A DNA stretch of 64,000 nt, taken from the NCBI GenBank assembly GCA_028015205.1, contig CM051512.1, positions 9,794,255-9,858,254 of the forward strand, read 5' to 3'. The stretch's first letter is position 1. Each line of letters opens with the position of its first letter. The stretch comes from Mytilisepta virgata. Its lineage: Eukaryota; Mollusca; Bivalvia; Mytilida; Mytilidae. Positions 1 to 12,600 of this stretch are shown piece after piece. The translations under genes were made by a program, and so were the position numbers. Under the pieces are notes generated by a model. The model was not told the origin of the DNA and ran no database searches. It worked only from the letters and a program-made list of their open reading frames with translations.

Positions 1-914
1 TAAAACTGCAACTCCCTTAATTTCTGGGATTCTCCAGTGACTATTATTTTTTAAGATATTCATTTGGTGTAACAAGGGAGACACATCTAACATACCTAAC
101 ATACCTAACATAAGTACAAAATGTAAATATCGGTTTATAAACTGAACGTTCAGTTGACACTAATCATCTATTGTTCAATTATGTTATTTCCAACAAGTTC
201 CCGAAGTGGTGATCGTTCCCTACCGTCTATAGCACTGGTGTAGGAATACATATAAAGATTTTTGAATCATAGCAAAAATTAAATATTGAATTTCCTATTT
301 GAAATTTTAGATATCTTATGTTATATAAGAAAAATAACCTTTGACCTCGTTGGCGAGAAATAGACGTTTTGACGTTGTGCACTAGAATATATATTAATAA
401 AAAAAAAAAAACATTTTACATATTGTAGATAAAAAAAATACTATCTTTGACGTTGAATGCACTTTTTGACATTGTAGGTAAGAACGTAATTGGATTCTTT
501 TTAAATATAATTATTGGAAAGTAAGCCGAGATCTTTTTTTCTGCTTTTTCAACAATAATTTGAGCCTGCATTTTTTTCAGACGTTTATTCGAACCCTTTC
601 CTTAAAACTGCCTACCTATAAATAACAATTTTTTGTTCGAAATTAAGACGAAAATCTTGTAAAATCAGAATATAAAGACGGCCACATCCATGTGTGCTGT
701 ATATTTTCCTCGATATAGCCGATTTTCTAATGCATCTTTTCAACAACCCCTAACTGTTTCACTTAAGATTATCCTTTTTGAAAGTAGCAAGACTTTAGGG
801 AACAAAACAAAAGTTTGGTCGTCTTTCTGGCGTTACCAATTGTATAATCTGTATACTTAATGTATCAAATATCAGACAGAAACTGTTGAGCATGGTTTCA
901 TTAATATTTGTAAG
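1..914. other. Non-coding flank related to CSAD intron 10
   Basis: No open gene is visible here. About 300-480 resembles 21,600-21,800 in CSAD intron 10: both have AT-rich text with repeated 'TTTGACATTGTAG' phrases. About 861-914 resembles the last 50 bases of that intron just before exon 11, ending in 'TTTGTAAG' against 'TTTTTAAG'. With the exon relic that follows, this suggests a divergent duplicate of intron 10 plus exon 11. Only the two ends align by eye. Confidence 0.5.
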
Positions 915-1070
915 GTTACTCTAGGAATAAAGAAGAAAATGGTTGAAGGAGGGACACCAGCCAGATGGTGACCTTGTGAACTTTTTCAGAATCGTTCTGT
1001 CCAATTTCAGTTACTATAAAGGCTGATGTAGAATTTTTAATAATTGACATATTAGGTTGTGATATTTGTA
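915..1070 (+). pseudogene. Relic of the CSAD terminal exon
   Basis: This segment aligns almost end to end with coding exon 11 of the decarboxylase gene (22,940-23,113). Shared stretches include AAGAAAATGGTTGAA, CCAGCCAGATGGTGACC and GTGAACTTTTTCAGAAT, followed by GATTAGGTTGTGAT-like text at the end. About 14 bases are missing against exon 11 after the GGAGGGAC region, which shifts the frame and brings a TGA within a few codons. It cannot encode the enzyme's C-terminus. The intron sequence before it is also partly shared, so this is a DNA-level duplicate and not a processed mRNA copy. It is either the decayed end of an upstream paralogue lying mostly to the left of the window or an isolated duplicate. 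Confidence 0.85.
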
Positions 1071-1198
1071 TATATGTGGATACTCCTATGCATATCTTTA
1101 AAGATGTTTCGACCGTTCACAATTTATGTAAATGAGACAAACTGGACAATTAAGCATTTGGAAAAGAACCTCCATTTTTTTTTTTTTTTTTTTTTTTT

Positions 1199-1856
1199 TT
1201 TGCTTTTTATTGTTAGAGCTTACCTGACCCAAAGGGCCATGCGAGCTATTGCCGTCACTTGGCGTCCGGTGTCCATCGTCGTCTGTCGTCGTCCGTTGTA
1301 GTCGTCGTAAGCTTTCCTTTAAAGACCTTCTCCTCTGAAACCACTGGGCAAATTGGAACAAAACTTGGCAGCAATGGTCCTGAGGTGGTCCTCTTTCAGA
1401 ATCGTATCCGATGACTGCTCCCGTCATCCAAGATGACCGCCAGAATAAAACTAGTCAGTAATAGTCTATATGTTGTCTTCTTTCAGAATTATATTCGATG
1501 ACCCTGTCCATCATCCAAGATGGACACCAGAGCCGAACGTAGTTTAACATAGGATCCTATGGGAAATTTACTTAAAAATCTTATTGTCTGAAATCACTGG
1601 GCCAATTAGAACAAAACTATGCAACAATGGTCCTTAGGTGATCCTCTTTCAGAGTTATGTTTGATGACCCCGTCCATCATCCAAGATGGCCGCCAGAGTC
1701 TAACATAGTTTAACATAGGTCCCTATGGGAAATTTACTTAAATATTTTCTTGTCTTAATCCACTTGGCGAATTGGAACAAACCAGTGAGACAATTGGAAC
1801 TTAATAATTCCAGTCAAGATGGACATAGTCCAGGTGGGCGATACATGCTCCTCTAG
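1199..1856. mobile_element. Modular non-autonomous repeat, copy 1 (short)
   Basis: It starts after a poly-T run with TTAGAGCTTACCTGACCC and ends with GGTGGGCGATACATG then CTCTAG. Between are about three modules of 165-180 bp containing 'CCAAGATGGCCGCCA', 'AACATAGGNCCCTATGGGAAA' and 'CAATGGTCCT'. The same architecture appears at 5.5, 18.6, 28.1 and 31.4 kb. No protein is encoded. The short hairpin followed by CTAG in the better copies resembles a Helitron 3' end, but this is inference. Confidence 0.7.
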
Positions 1857-2352
1857 TTGTATGTTTGCATAACTTTCATAAGATCTGCATCCTCTACTGG
1901 ATGTCATGCCTTTCACTATTACAAAATTCACAGACTTGCGATTGCTTCGTATATATTGCTATATATTGCTATATGCTAAATGTTTTTATTAAATGACTAG
2001 AAATTCGCTCATTACTGATTGGATAAAGGTCTTCACTTCATATGAGAAAACATGATGACCACCGCGCAATTCTGCACGCGAGGTAGACATATCATATCAC
2101 GATGGTCGTGTACCTAAATTTAGAAACGTGAATAACCAAATGTTTACGTGACAACAGTTCAGTTTTATTTCAAAATATGCAGTTGTTCGTTTCTTGAACA
2201 AACCTCCTCAGTGTCCAAATATCATTGTTACTTGTTTAAATTTATTGAAACTTCACTGTTTTTCATGTGCCAAAATACAACATTAGATTATATTATTCGA
2301 CATCTGATTAGGTAATTGTCATTTAATTAAACAGTTGATGACTGTTGATATC

Positions 2353-2453
2353 GGTTGATACGACGTTTATCAACCTCAGAGAAGTGATATTCACCTGGGC
2401 CGCTGGCCTCGGTGAATATCACTTCACTGGGGTTGATAAATTATCGTATCAAT
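2353..2453. repeat. Foldback inverted repeat
   Basis: An imperfect palindrome: GGTTGATACGACG and TTATCAACCTC on the left pair with GGGTTGATAA and CGTATCAAT on the right, and GAAGTGATATTCACC pairs with GGTGAATATCACTTC near the centre. Arms are about 48 bp with almost no loop. Probably a small MITE-like element. Confidence 0.75.
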
Positions 2454-2539
2454 CTCATTTTGTTTATTCATTGTAATTTTTTGTCCCTAGCAAGGCCTTT
2501 GATTGTAAAATAATTCCAAATATATACAGTGTTCGACTC

Positions 2540-2695
2540 CGATCTTAATTAACAAGGATTGCCAATTTTCCTACCGAAGGTCGATGGTTCTCTCCGGGTA
2601 GTCCGGCTTCCTCCACCAATAAAAACTGGCAGCCGCGAAATGGCCAAATGTGTTGAAAACGGCGTTAAACCTCATTTTAACAAACAAACAAACCA
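2540..2695 (+). repeat. SINE-like 3' domain with (CAAA)n tail
   Basis: The text GGTTCTCTCCGGGTA, CCGGCTTCCTCCACCA, AAAAACTGG and GGCGTTAAAC, followed by AACAAACAAACAAACC, has the form of a SINE domain widespread in molluscs (possibly Nin-DC). No clear tRNA-like head is seen, so it may be 5'-truncated. The family name is from memory and unverified. Confidence 0.5.
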
Positions 2696-2747
2696 AATGT
2701 ATACAGCTATGTATCTTTTAGCCAAATTATAGTTAACTTTATTAACA

Positions 2748-2905
2748 TGAGTGTCGGTAACGGAGCAGAATAGCCTTACCCTTCCGGAGCACTTCATGTT
2801 ACTTTCGGTTTTAGTGGGAATTCATATTGCTAGTGCTGTCGTGTTCTGTTTAGTTTATTATAAATGTTTAACTTGGTTAAACTTGTTTATAAGTGTCATT
2901 ACCAT
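2748..2905 (+). repeat. Interspersed CCTTCCGGAGCAC-family repeat
   Basis: It contains CCTTCCGGAGCACTTCATG, GGTTTTAGTGGGAATTC, CATATTGCTAGTG and GTTTAGTTTATTA. Related copies occur at 31,215-31,350 and 34,715-34,860 on the same strand and at about 12,180-12,300 and 37,490-37,580 inverted. Short ORFs over it have no recognisable product. Confidence 0.6.
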
Positions 2906-3537
2906 ATATACAATGCCCGACCTTTGTTTCTCTATCTAAACACTACTATAGTTATACATGTTATAGTGTCTGTTATTTTTTTCTAAAAATTACCACTTAT
3001 ACATATATGTATTCATGTAACGCATTTTCTTTAACCCGTCTACACTTTATAAAAAAAATAACCATATCTGATCATCGACATATACATAAATAGAAATAGA
3101 TTAAATTATTTAACAAACTCACTCTCGCATCCATTTATATAACGCAAAAGGATTATATCAAATGATATGCATTTCACTTGAACATAATACTAACAAACCA
3201 TTTTATTTAACTCAATTTATGTTTTGAATTTCTGACCTAGAAAATTTTCGCCCAACAATTAAGAAGAATATAATATGCTTTAAAACTGGATGTAAGGATA
3301 AAAATTAACTAAACACAAAATTAACCCCCTCCTACCTGGAAATAACTTTGTCAAAATTTTCCAATCTAAAGAATGTAAATTGATTTCTCTAAAATTAATT
3401 ATTTTAAAAGATTTATAGATGTCAAACGACTTCCGTCACAGATCACAGACATCCTTGCCAAGGTCAATAAGTCGTGGTTTCTATTTTTAGCTTTTTATTC
3501 GCATCAATGAACCGTATGGTAGTTTTCCGTTGTTAGT
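2906..3537. other. AT-rich intergenic DNA
   Basis: Nothing recognisable: AT-rich sequence with only short spurious ORFs. Confidence 0.5.
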
Positions 3538-3538
3538 G

Positions 3539-3615
3539 TATAAATCCTATCAGCTGCAATACACGTGTTTTCATTTAGAGGGGAGCAAAAATCATACACT
3601 TATTGAGAAATAAAG
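3539..3615 (+). promoter_or_regulatory. Possible promoter and 5' UTR exon of the decarboxylase gene
   Basis: A TATAAAT box (3,539-3,545) is followed about 70 bases later by a strong donor, AAAG|GTGAGT, at 3,616. That would suit a short untranslated first exon spliced to the coding exon at 6,678. No transcript evidence is available, and both signals are short enough to occur by chance in AT-rich DNA. Confidence 0.25.
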
Positions 3616-5207
3616 GTGAGTGGCATTTATTTATTAGTGTGTATATAAAATATATTGTTTAGCATTTGATGCGTTAACAGTTATAATAAATATCTCTTTC
3701 CCATGTCTATGGAGAGCCGTTTTTGCATAAAATAAAAATAAATTCTTCCGATAGCATTTTACAAGTTTTACAAAAAGCCCTAAAAAGGTCCGAGTCAAAA
3801 TGACTTACCGGAACATTTGTAGACTGATGTTATTTAGCCAAAATTGTTTCCTAATTTCTTTCTTTTTTAATAGTTAGTGGAATAATTTGTAGTGATTTGT
3901 GTGTTCTTAGAGGGTTCCAGAAAAAAATATTCTGGAAACTATAATTTTAAAGTGATGGAAGAATTTTGTTCCGTTATTCTAATTAAAGTCCTGTCAAACT
4001 AATACTTTAAAATTTTATTCTATTTTTATATTTTGACTGAACATGCAACCTTTAAAATATCTTCTACGTGTTAAACTAATTAAAGGAAAATCATTGAACA
4101 TCTGTTGTACGTGTGGCAGCACTTTAATGTTCTACCATAGAAAACTGTTTTGCATTAGGTGTTGAGAATTCCAAGGACTACTGAACTAAATTAAACCTCT
4201 GATAAGAATTGTTTATCAACTTATTCATCAATTAATAGCTTACCGAGGCTTTCAAACATTGAATGGTGTAAGGAAGTGTAGATGACATAAGATTACACTT
4301 TAGTCAATAAAATGTAATACAACATCGCCCATCCATGTTACTGTTTTATTAATAATGTAAAGAAGGTACTGACAATATCTGAACTATCTAACATGTAATG
4401 TTCTCTTGTCAGTGTTAAAGAGATAAATATCACAGACATCTGAGGAATGGATTTAATGTGTTGCGTCCCCCTTTTTTGCTCTACCTCCCCCCCTTTTTCT
4501 CTGTAACACCCTACAATCTTCATTGTCAAAATTTATTTTATTTTTTCATCCTTTTATGAAAGAAAATCAAATGTCCAAATTTCGTCAACTGGCACAGTAT
4601 AACTATATATATATTCCCATAAGACGAACCAGGTTGAATAAAGTGGTTCGAATAAACGATTGTCGATAGAACTCCTCCGTTAGACGAAAAACATCACCAG
4701 AAACTTAAGGTTGAATGAGGCTTAGTTTCAAATGGTTCTTTCGTGGATAGGCCAAGTTAATGCTGCTTTTTTCCATGGGGAGGTAACTCTTTCCAAACTT
4801 TCCGCAATTCCCCAGTAGCCCACCTAACCATGTTAAATAAGACCATGTTTTAAAAGAAAATATCTGTAATACCAAAATGAATAAAATTTGATACTGTGGA
4901 GGTTTCCCAATTTACCCGGTATACACCAAACAGAATAAAACAAGCCTCATCACTAGATGTGTAGAGTTTGACTCTGATAATATTAATTTGCATTTAATGA
5001 ATTTGTTTAATTTATCACAGTTTTAACTAATGCCAGGTCAAACTTTTTTCAAGGAAGTTGTTTTGACATCAGACTTATTAGTGTGAACAAATTTATTTTG
5101 TCTAGGGTCAAGACTGACGAAGAACCCACCATGAGCTTTCTTTTGAAACTTAACATGAAGAGCCTTTAATAAACTTTTATTTTCTGAACAATGTATTCAA
5201 TGTTTTA
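3616..5207. other. Intergenic or first-intron DNA without recognised features
   Basis: AT-rich non-coding sequence. I see no conserved ORF, RNA gene or clear repeat family here. Confidence 0.5.
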
Positions 5208-5539
5208 TGCCCCGCCCACGAATGTGGATGGGCATATACAGTTATCCTTGTCCATCCGTACCTACGTACGTACGTCCGAACTATGTGGTTACGTTTTGCG
5301 TTTAGGTTCATTTCGTTGGAACTAAGCATAGTGTATCAATGAAATTCCATCAGTGGATGTGCCTTTGGTAGTTCTGAGCAGTCATACAATAATTGGGTCA
5401 TTATTACCTACATTTTACGCTTGAGCGACTCTGTTTAAGTTTTGTGTTTATGGACTTTAGGTCGGGGTATCTGTGTATTACATAACGATTTCTAGTTTTT
5501 ACATTTATTACTTTTTATTTATTTATTATTTTTTTTTTG

Positions 5540-6597
5540 CCATCATTTTGCGTCCATCGTCCGTCATCCGCCCGTTAACTTCACATTTCAATCAAAAACT
5601 ACTGAACCAAATGGAACCAAACTTGGCAGCAATGTTCCTGGAAATTTCCTTTACGGAATTTATAATTTTGGTTCCGATCAAATATTCAGCATGCCTACCA
5701 GGCCTAATAAGTTATTCTTATTGGCTGAAATTTTAAAAAAAATCTTGTCAGAAACCACATGACCTGAATTTTCGGGGTACAATATCAGATTTAAATTTTT
5801 CACAAAATCCACCCAACTGGAACCCAAGGATTTATCCCTATGGATTTCCTGTAATGATTTCCCCTTGATGACCAATCCAAACAATGTATCATTACTCAGC
5901 TTCAACTAAGCTTTTTGTATTTTAAAATAATTTGTGTTTCTACCTTGGAAATGTGGCTAATTATCAGAATAAAAAAAACCTTTATCCTATGTAAAAAAAT
6001 AACAATGCACACCATGTCCAAACTTTGGGTGCATTTTTTATAGAACTATCTTCGTGCCCCACGAATTTATTTTTAGAATAATTAGGAACCTGAACCAATA
6101 TGGGACCTTATGGGAAATCGTACAAACAAACGTCTTCTAGAAAACTGCTGGATGGATTGAAACCACAAATGGCATGAATGTCCTTTATGAGGTGCTGACC
6201 AAGTGTTGTGACTTTGTTGCAGATCCGTCATCCAAGATGGCCACCAGCAGGGTTCTTAGTTTAACATATGTTTAACATATGTTTCCATGGGAAATACATA
6301 CAAAAATCTTCTTCTAGAGAACCACTGAATGGATTGAAACCAAACATAGAATGAATGTTTCTTATGAGGTGCTTACCAAGTGTTACTTTGGTGCTGATCT
6401 GTTATCGAAAATGGCGGCCAGCGGGCGTCTTAGTTTCACATAGGACCCTATGGGAAAAACACACAAACAGTTTCTTCTTGAAAATGAATGAATGGATTGA
6501 AACCAAACATGGCATGGATGTTAATCTCAAGGTCCTTTAGCAATGAACAAATTGAAATATCAGCTGAGCGATACAGACTCCTGGGAGCCTCTGGTTC
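5540..6597. mobile_element. Modular non-autonomous repeat, copy 2
   Basis: It begins with CGTCCATCGTCCGTCATCCG and continues with the CCAAACTTGGCAGCAATG phrase. Diverged modules follow, containing 'CATCCAAGATGGCCACCAGC', 'GGATTGAAACCA' and 'CCCTATGGGAAAA'. It ends with GAGCGATACAGACTC, a short hairpin and CTGG. The first 200 bases match 28,100-28,260 closely. It ends about 80 bases before the decarboxylase start codon, so promoter-proximal DNA here is transposon-derived. Confidence 0.65.
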
Positions 6598-6677
6598 ATT
6601 ATTTGAAATATATTTATCAAATTTCAGGTTGCTTCTTTTACCCCAAAATAATTTAAAAGGACATATCGTAATTCAAA

Positions 6678-9600
6678 ATGGAAAATGGTCAGATAATGTC
6701 AGATATTTCAAATGGCACTGTCAAAAAGAAGTTGAAAATGACAAATGGACAAGTGACTGACGACACGAATAGTCAAGCTACCGGAAGTGGTCACCATTTC
6801 CTAGACGAGTTGTACAGCATGATGATAACAGATGGTATAGACAAGGCAAACGACAGAAGAAATAAGATTGTCGAATTTAAACATCCTATAGAACTTGAGA
6901 AAATGTTTGATCTTGAAATAAAAGACCCTACTTCCGATGATCGTCTGCTGTCGATGTGTAAGGACATTATAAAATACAGTGTCAAAACAGGTATGTTCCT
7001 ATATTCCGGTAATTCCCGTCGGTGAACTCAAAGTTTTCATTTCTAAAAATTGATTAGGATAAATTCTCTTGAATGGTTGGGAAAATATCGTAAATGAATT
7101 TTAAGAACATAAAACCAGAACAGTGTATTTATAATTTTAGTGTCGGCTTCTAAGATTTCTAGAGTTTAGTTTTGGAAGGAAAAAAGTCAAAATTCTTGTG
7201 GTTACTGAAAAGAAAATGGGAATATGTTTCGTTACCAAGAGCGACGGTGGTTTTTACATTCTGTTATAATCATTTCCGATACACTGACGCTGTATATGCA
7301 TATTTGAACAAATCAGACATCTCCTCTCATCAGCAGTTGATGCCCAAAATCAAAACTATGGAAAGCCGAAAAATGCCCAATATGTTATTGTTCAGTGTAT
7401 GTATATTACATAAGACAGTTTTTTTCTTCGTTTTATTGTCATTAGTTCGGTGTAAAACTGATAAAGCAAGCATAAAGAACAGTTGAGGGGGGGAGATTGT
7501 TTCAAAAAGTATTGAACTTGTGATTGATTGAATCTAGAAAGGAAAATTTATAACCTAGGTTTTTTGTTCTGTAGGACATCCTAGATTCTTTAATCAGTTG
7601 TTTGGAGGCCTTGACGAATATACTTTAGGTGGCTCCTGGCTTACAGAAACGTTAAATACAAGTCAGTAAGTATATAATTTACAATGTCGTAGTCTTTACA
7701 TAAAAAACGTATATTTTGGAGAATATTAAGTAGGGGACCTTTACAGCAAATAAAATTGCTCTTCGAATAAGTGCGTACGTACTCTGATGATCGAATCAAG
7801 GCGGACGGGGTAACAGTCCGGATACCTTCATAATAATAATAATTTATTGCCAATGTTTAATACTATAATTCTTGTCAATTTCTGCACCCACAAAAGAAAT
7901 TTAAAAACTTTTAAACCTAAGTCAACCTTCCGTTCTTCATTTAAAGCATTTGTACTAATCTTGAAATTTCAGCAATCATATCGATAAAAATTCGAATTAA
8001 CCAGTTGAATAGGGAAGTCGGGAACAGCGGGATCGAAAGAAGACATCGAAATGAGTAGTACCACCCTGACCCTCTGTTTTTCTTGTGTTTTGTGCTCTTT
8101 CTTTGAGCGATTTCTAAACGTATTTGGTACTTTTGATCGATTAGTTTGTCAGTATCGATTTATTAATTCATCGATCAACTAACGTCGGGTTTTCGTGAAT
8201 AAATGTGGAGTTTGGTCACTCGATCGAATTTAAAGATTAGTTATACTAATCGATAACATCCACATGCTAAGCCCGGGGAAAATAGCATCAATGAATAAGT
8301 TGAATGGATGCCAAATAAATTGATTTATCATATACTTGTGTAAAATATTACTTAAATTTTACAGTTCAATAACATTTAAAAATATTGAAAGGCTATGAAA
8401 GGATTATAAAGTTTATTAACCAGATTCCTACGAATTTCCTCGGCAGGCTGATAAACGAACCTTTAGTGACTGCTGCTGGAATGTTATCGCATGCATTTCC
8501 GTCATTGTCCGTGGGGTTTATCACACGCAACTTCGTGCATTTCCGGAAATTTGTAACCATGGCAGACGACACGTACACGGCTGCTTTTGTAATAAAATCC
8601 TTGTTATATCAATAAAAACAATTAAAGTTAAGAAATTTGTATTTGGTTAACTATAAATTATAATCTTAATGTTCAAAGAAAGACAAAATTTTAATAGTTC
8701 TTGTCTGTATTTCTTCTGCTGAAGTATATGATAAAAAGATAATTACATGTCATTTTTCATTTCAGACCCTTTATTGGCCTTCGGTCATGATATCATCCCT
8801 CGAGCCTGCGGCTCTTGGGCTGATATTATGACCTAGGGCCGATAAAGGATATGATATGAAAAATGCCATGTAATAATCTATACTGAGAGAGAGTAAGGGT
8901 TACTGAGGATTGGGTATGATCACTTATTTATTTTTACAGCAGGTTGTAGTGCGAGATTCTGATTCAATTTCATGAAGTTTCGATCCACTACATGTATTTC
9001 TAATACTCGCATCAGAATGGAGAAATCACTGCTGTACAACACTAAAAATTAACTTCAGTTTCTTGGCGAATTTTATTTTTATTATATGGATAAAAGTGAT
9101 GTAGGGAAATTGTCCAAAAGACAAAAATTCAATATAAGGCGCAGGAACTAAAAATTACGAAAATTGGGATCAATCCAGCCCCAAACAACGGGAAGAATCT
9201 GTGCCCTCATTTCCCCATCCAATAAAAATAGCACTAATACAAGAATCATCTGACAAAAGACACCTTAATCCCAAAAGTACAAAAAAGAAAAACACAAACC
9301 AGACACAGTTAAGGAAAAAGGAATGCTTGAAGTTAGCTGACAATTAGATTACAGTGTTCCAGCTAGGATTTAAGGGCAGAGAGGCAAATATATTGAGGAT
9401 AAGGGACACTTTAACGCGTTTCTGGATCTGAAAAGGGCAAACAGGATCAACTTTTACGAAATATCAGTTATTCACTTATCTAATACCCTTTTAAGAGTTC
9501 TATTAGGTTCCCAACACTCTTTTAATTCAATTTCAATTAATTCAGTATTTTTTATATGAATTTAAAAAGTGTTTTGTTGTATTTTATATTAAACGTATTG

Positions 9601-12600
9601 CAGAGGGCAGAGGGGAGCACTGAAAAGGCAGAGGGGTACATTGGAAAAGGGGTAGGGTGCTGCATCCCTCTATTTTTAGCTAGCTGGAACACTGGATTAT
9701 GTCTCCTGTTCCACCGGTCGAGGGATCGTACATGTACAACAAAATACTAGGACATGTGCCGTTGATAATTGGAAGATTTAGGACTCTGATATCAGGAACA
9801 TCATTCATTGTATGCAACTGTTTAACAGACAAATAAAGCACAAGCAACGAGAAAAACACGTGTGAAGCCGAGTAAAGAAACAAAGCAAACCAGCAATTAC
9901 GGTTCAAAGAAAAAAAACTAAAAACATCTATATTTACACACAAAAATGTCTTTTTGAAAGTGATATTTATATCCTTTCCAAATTAGCCAGTTCAGAATAG
10001 GGTCTAGTTATGAATTTTATAACGTTATACTGTATACACAATACAGGTCCCTTGACTTAATTGTGGGGATATGTCAGACGCAAAAAATAACATGGATATT
10101 TGTGAAATTTTCATAAATCAAACTTTACTAACAAATTAAAATGGGTTAAACAATTTCCCCTCTCCTCCTTGTTACGGCTTACTGGGTGAAAAAGGACATA
10201 CCCCGACAAAAAGGAAAAGAAGTCCATGAAATTATAGTTTTAGAGTCCGGAAAAAGAATTTTCGGAAAATGGTATTTGTTTGTGTTTCTGCAGGTACACA
10301 TTTGAGGTAGCACCGGTATTTATTCTGATTGAGCAGTGTGTTATAAAGAAACTGCTAGGATTAGCTGGGTTTCACAACGGTGACGGAATATTTTGTCCAG
10401 GTAAATTATTTTCTATAAAAATTTTACATTGTTGAGACATAGTTTGCACTTAAATAGGAAATATTTTGTGATATAAACATATTTTGATTAAATGTGCGAG
10501 CTTCGATCTTCTAGTATTTTTAAAATGAAAAACACTCTTGTAGTGTACTTTTATAAATATTTTATATGTAGATGATTTGGAAGATATTGAAATCTATTGA
10601 AGCATTCTAATCTAAATTAGTTGCAAGTTTACTATAACTAATTTTATATGGTATACAGGTATGTGTAAAATACAACAGACAGCACACGGCCGAAAATAAT
10701 CGTCTATGATCACGCCTGCTTATCCCTCTCTTGCTTAACAATTGATAATGTTAAATTTTCATATAATTCTTCTTTTTGGTAAACATAAGAGTTTGGCTGC
10801 ACAATTGGCTCAAAATCATAGCCAGTATTTGTTCGAAACAAAGTTTAAAACAATTTATAATTGTTTGTATCTAACTGGGGCACTAGGCACTCTCTATGCG
10901 GAAATTATCCATCAAATCAAATTCCCTTTTTGAAATTACTCAGAATATATTGAAAAATATTAATCATAATCAATTGTTTTGAATGAGAAAGATAAGTGGT
11001 CCTGATGATGATATTTTTATATATATGAATTTGTTTTCAAAACTAATTCATTTTATTTACAAGAATTTCTTTCATTTCCGAATCTCTGTTTTCAGTATAT
11101 ATGTTAATGATTTACTATGTTTTCCTGTTAAATGCAATCTCTTACAGGAGGGTCAGTAGCCAACATGTATGCACTTAATGTCGCTCGATATCAACGATTC
11201 CCAGACATCAAACTGAAGGGGATGCACGCCCTACCTAAAATATGCATTTTAACTTCTGAGAAGGTAGTCCATAGCAACAGTGCTGAATGCACTCACTTTT
11301 GTTTAAATATATCTTTTTTTTCTTTGCATGACCTTTTAGTAACCCTTTTGTTATTATTTCTTAATGTCCCCCAAAAAAATTAGAAATTGAGCTAAACACG
11401 TTCAGAAGTTTTATTCCATAGATGTTCCCTAGATTAGATCATAAAAAAGGCAAGTTTTGTAAAAAGAAATGCATGGTTCGAATAAATTTGCCTTTAAGAA
11501 GTGATTTTCAGCCTCATCTTTGATTCCTCACATTTCTACTAATTTGTACAAAACTAACAAATTGATTTCAAGTGGGCATCTTGCACACAAGTTTCCTCAT
11601 GTAAAAATCAGTAAAATTATACTTTTGCTATAAACGTCTATAATTAAAGAATTGTTTCTCTCAAAGTTTTAGCCACTTCGTTTTTGAGAAATATAGATTC
11701 ATGGTCAATTAATCTGTTTTCCTCATGAATTAATATATAGCTGATAATTTTAGAAATGTGCACATTGTGCAATATTTCTTTCACTTTATAAATCCAACAA
11801 TTGCATTTTCTGAAATACCGTAATAGTGATATGCTTATAGGCTTTCAATAACCCAATCTTTTACAGGGTCATTATTCTTTAAAGAAAGGAGCAGCCTTTC
11901 TTGGTATTGGCATGGAAAATGTTATTTCCGTGAAAACAGATGACCAGGGCAGGATGTCACCCAAAGCTCTGGAGGATTCAGTAAACGAATGTATATCTAA
12001 GGTTAGCATTCATTATTATCCCCTCACCTAATAGACTATATGAGAAAGCTCCATATAATTAGTCTTGTCGGCATGCGGTGGCAAGGCCACTATGAATATC
12101 GACAAAAGAATACCAAAGGAGTGGAAACATGTATCATGTACAAAGATACAACGAAAGGAACAAACACACATCGCAAACCAATGAGAAAATTGCAGCACAA
12201 TTTGAACTCCCACAAAACACGTGGGTGACAACAGGTGCTCCGGAAGGGTAAGCATGTCCTGCTGTTAACAGTACCGTCACATTGCCAGTTAGTATTCCGA
12301 TGAGGTTTGAAGTCCGGAGAGGCATCAATTCCATGAAGACATTAAATCTAATTAAAGATATATATAGTCTCATTTATGAGATAGAAACTTGAATCGGTCC
12401 ATCAGTTCGTGATGAGTACGTGAAGATTTTTGAGTGATGAAATTAAGGATGATCGCTGGTCTAATAGGAAATAAATAGAATTTGAAATAGGTGTTTTAGT
12501 TTGAGAGAACATATCAATAGAAAACAAATAAGCAAGAAAAAAATATATAGGTTCGTGTGCTCATTTTAGAGCTATAAAGCCTTGGAAATTTGCAGGAAAT

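Noticed and set aside
1059..1427. ORFs on both strands over the poly-T run at about 1,177
   Set aside because: They encode poly-Phe or poly-Lys from the homopolymer and lie in repeat sequence.
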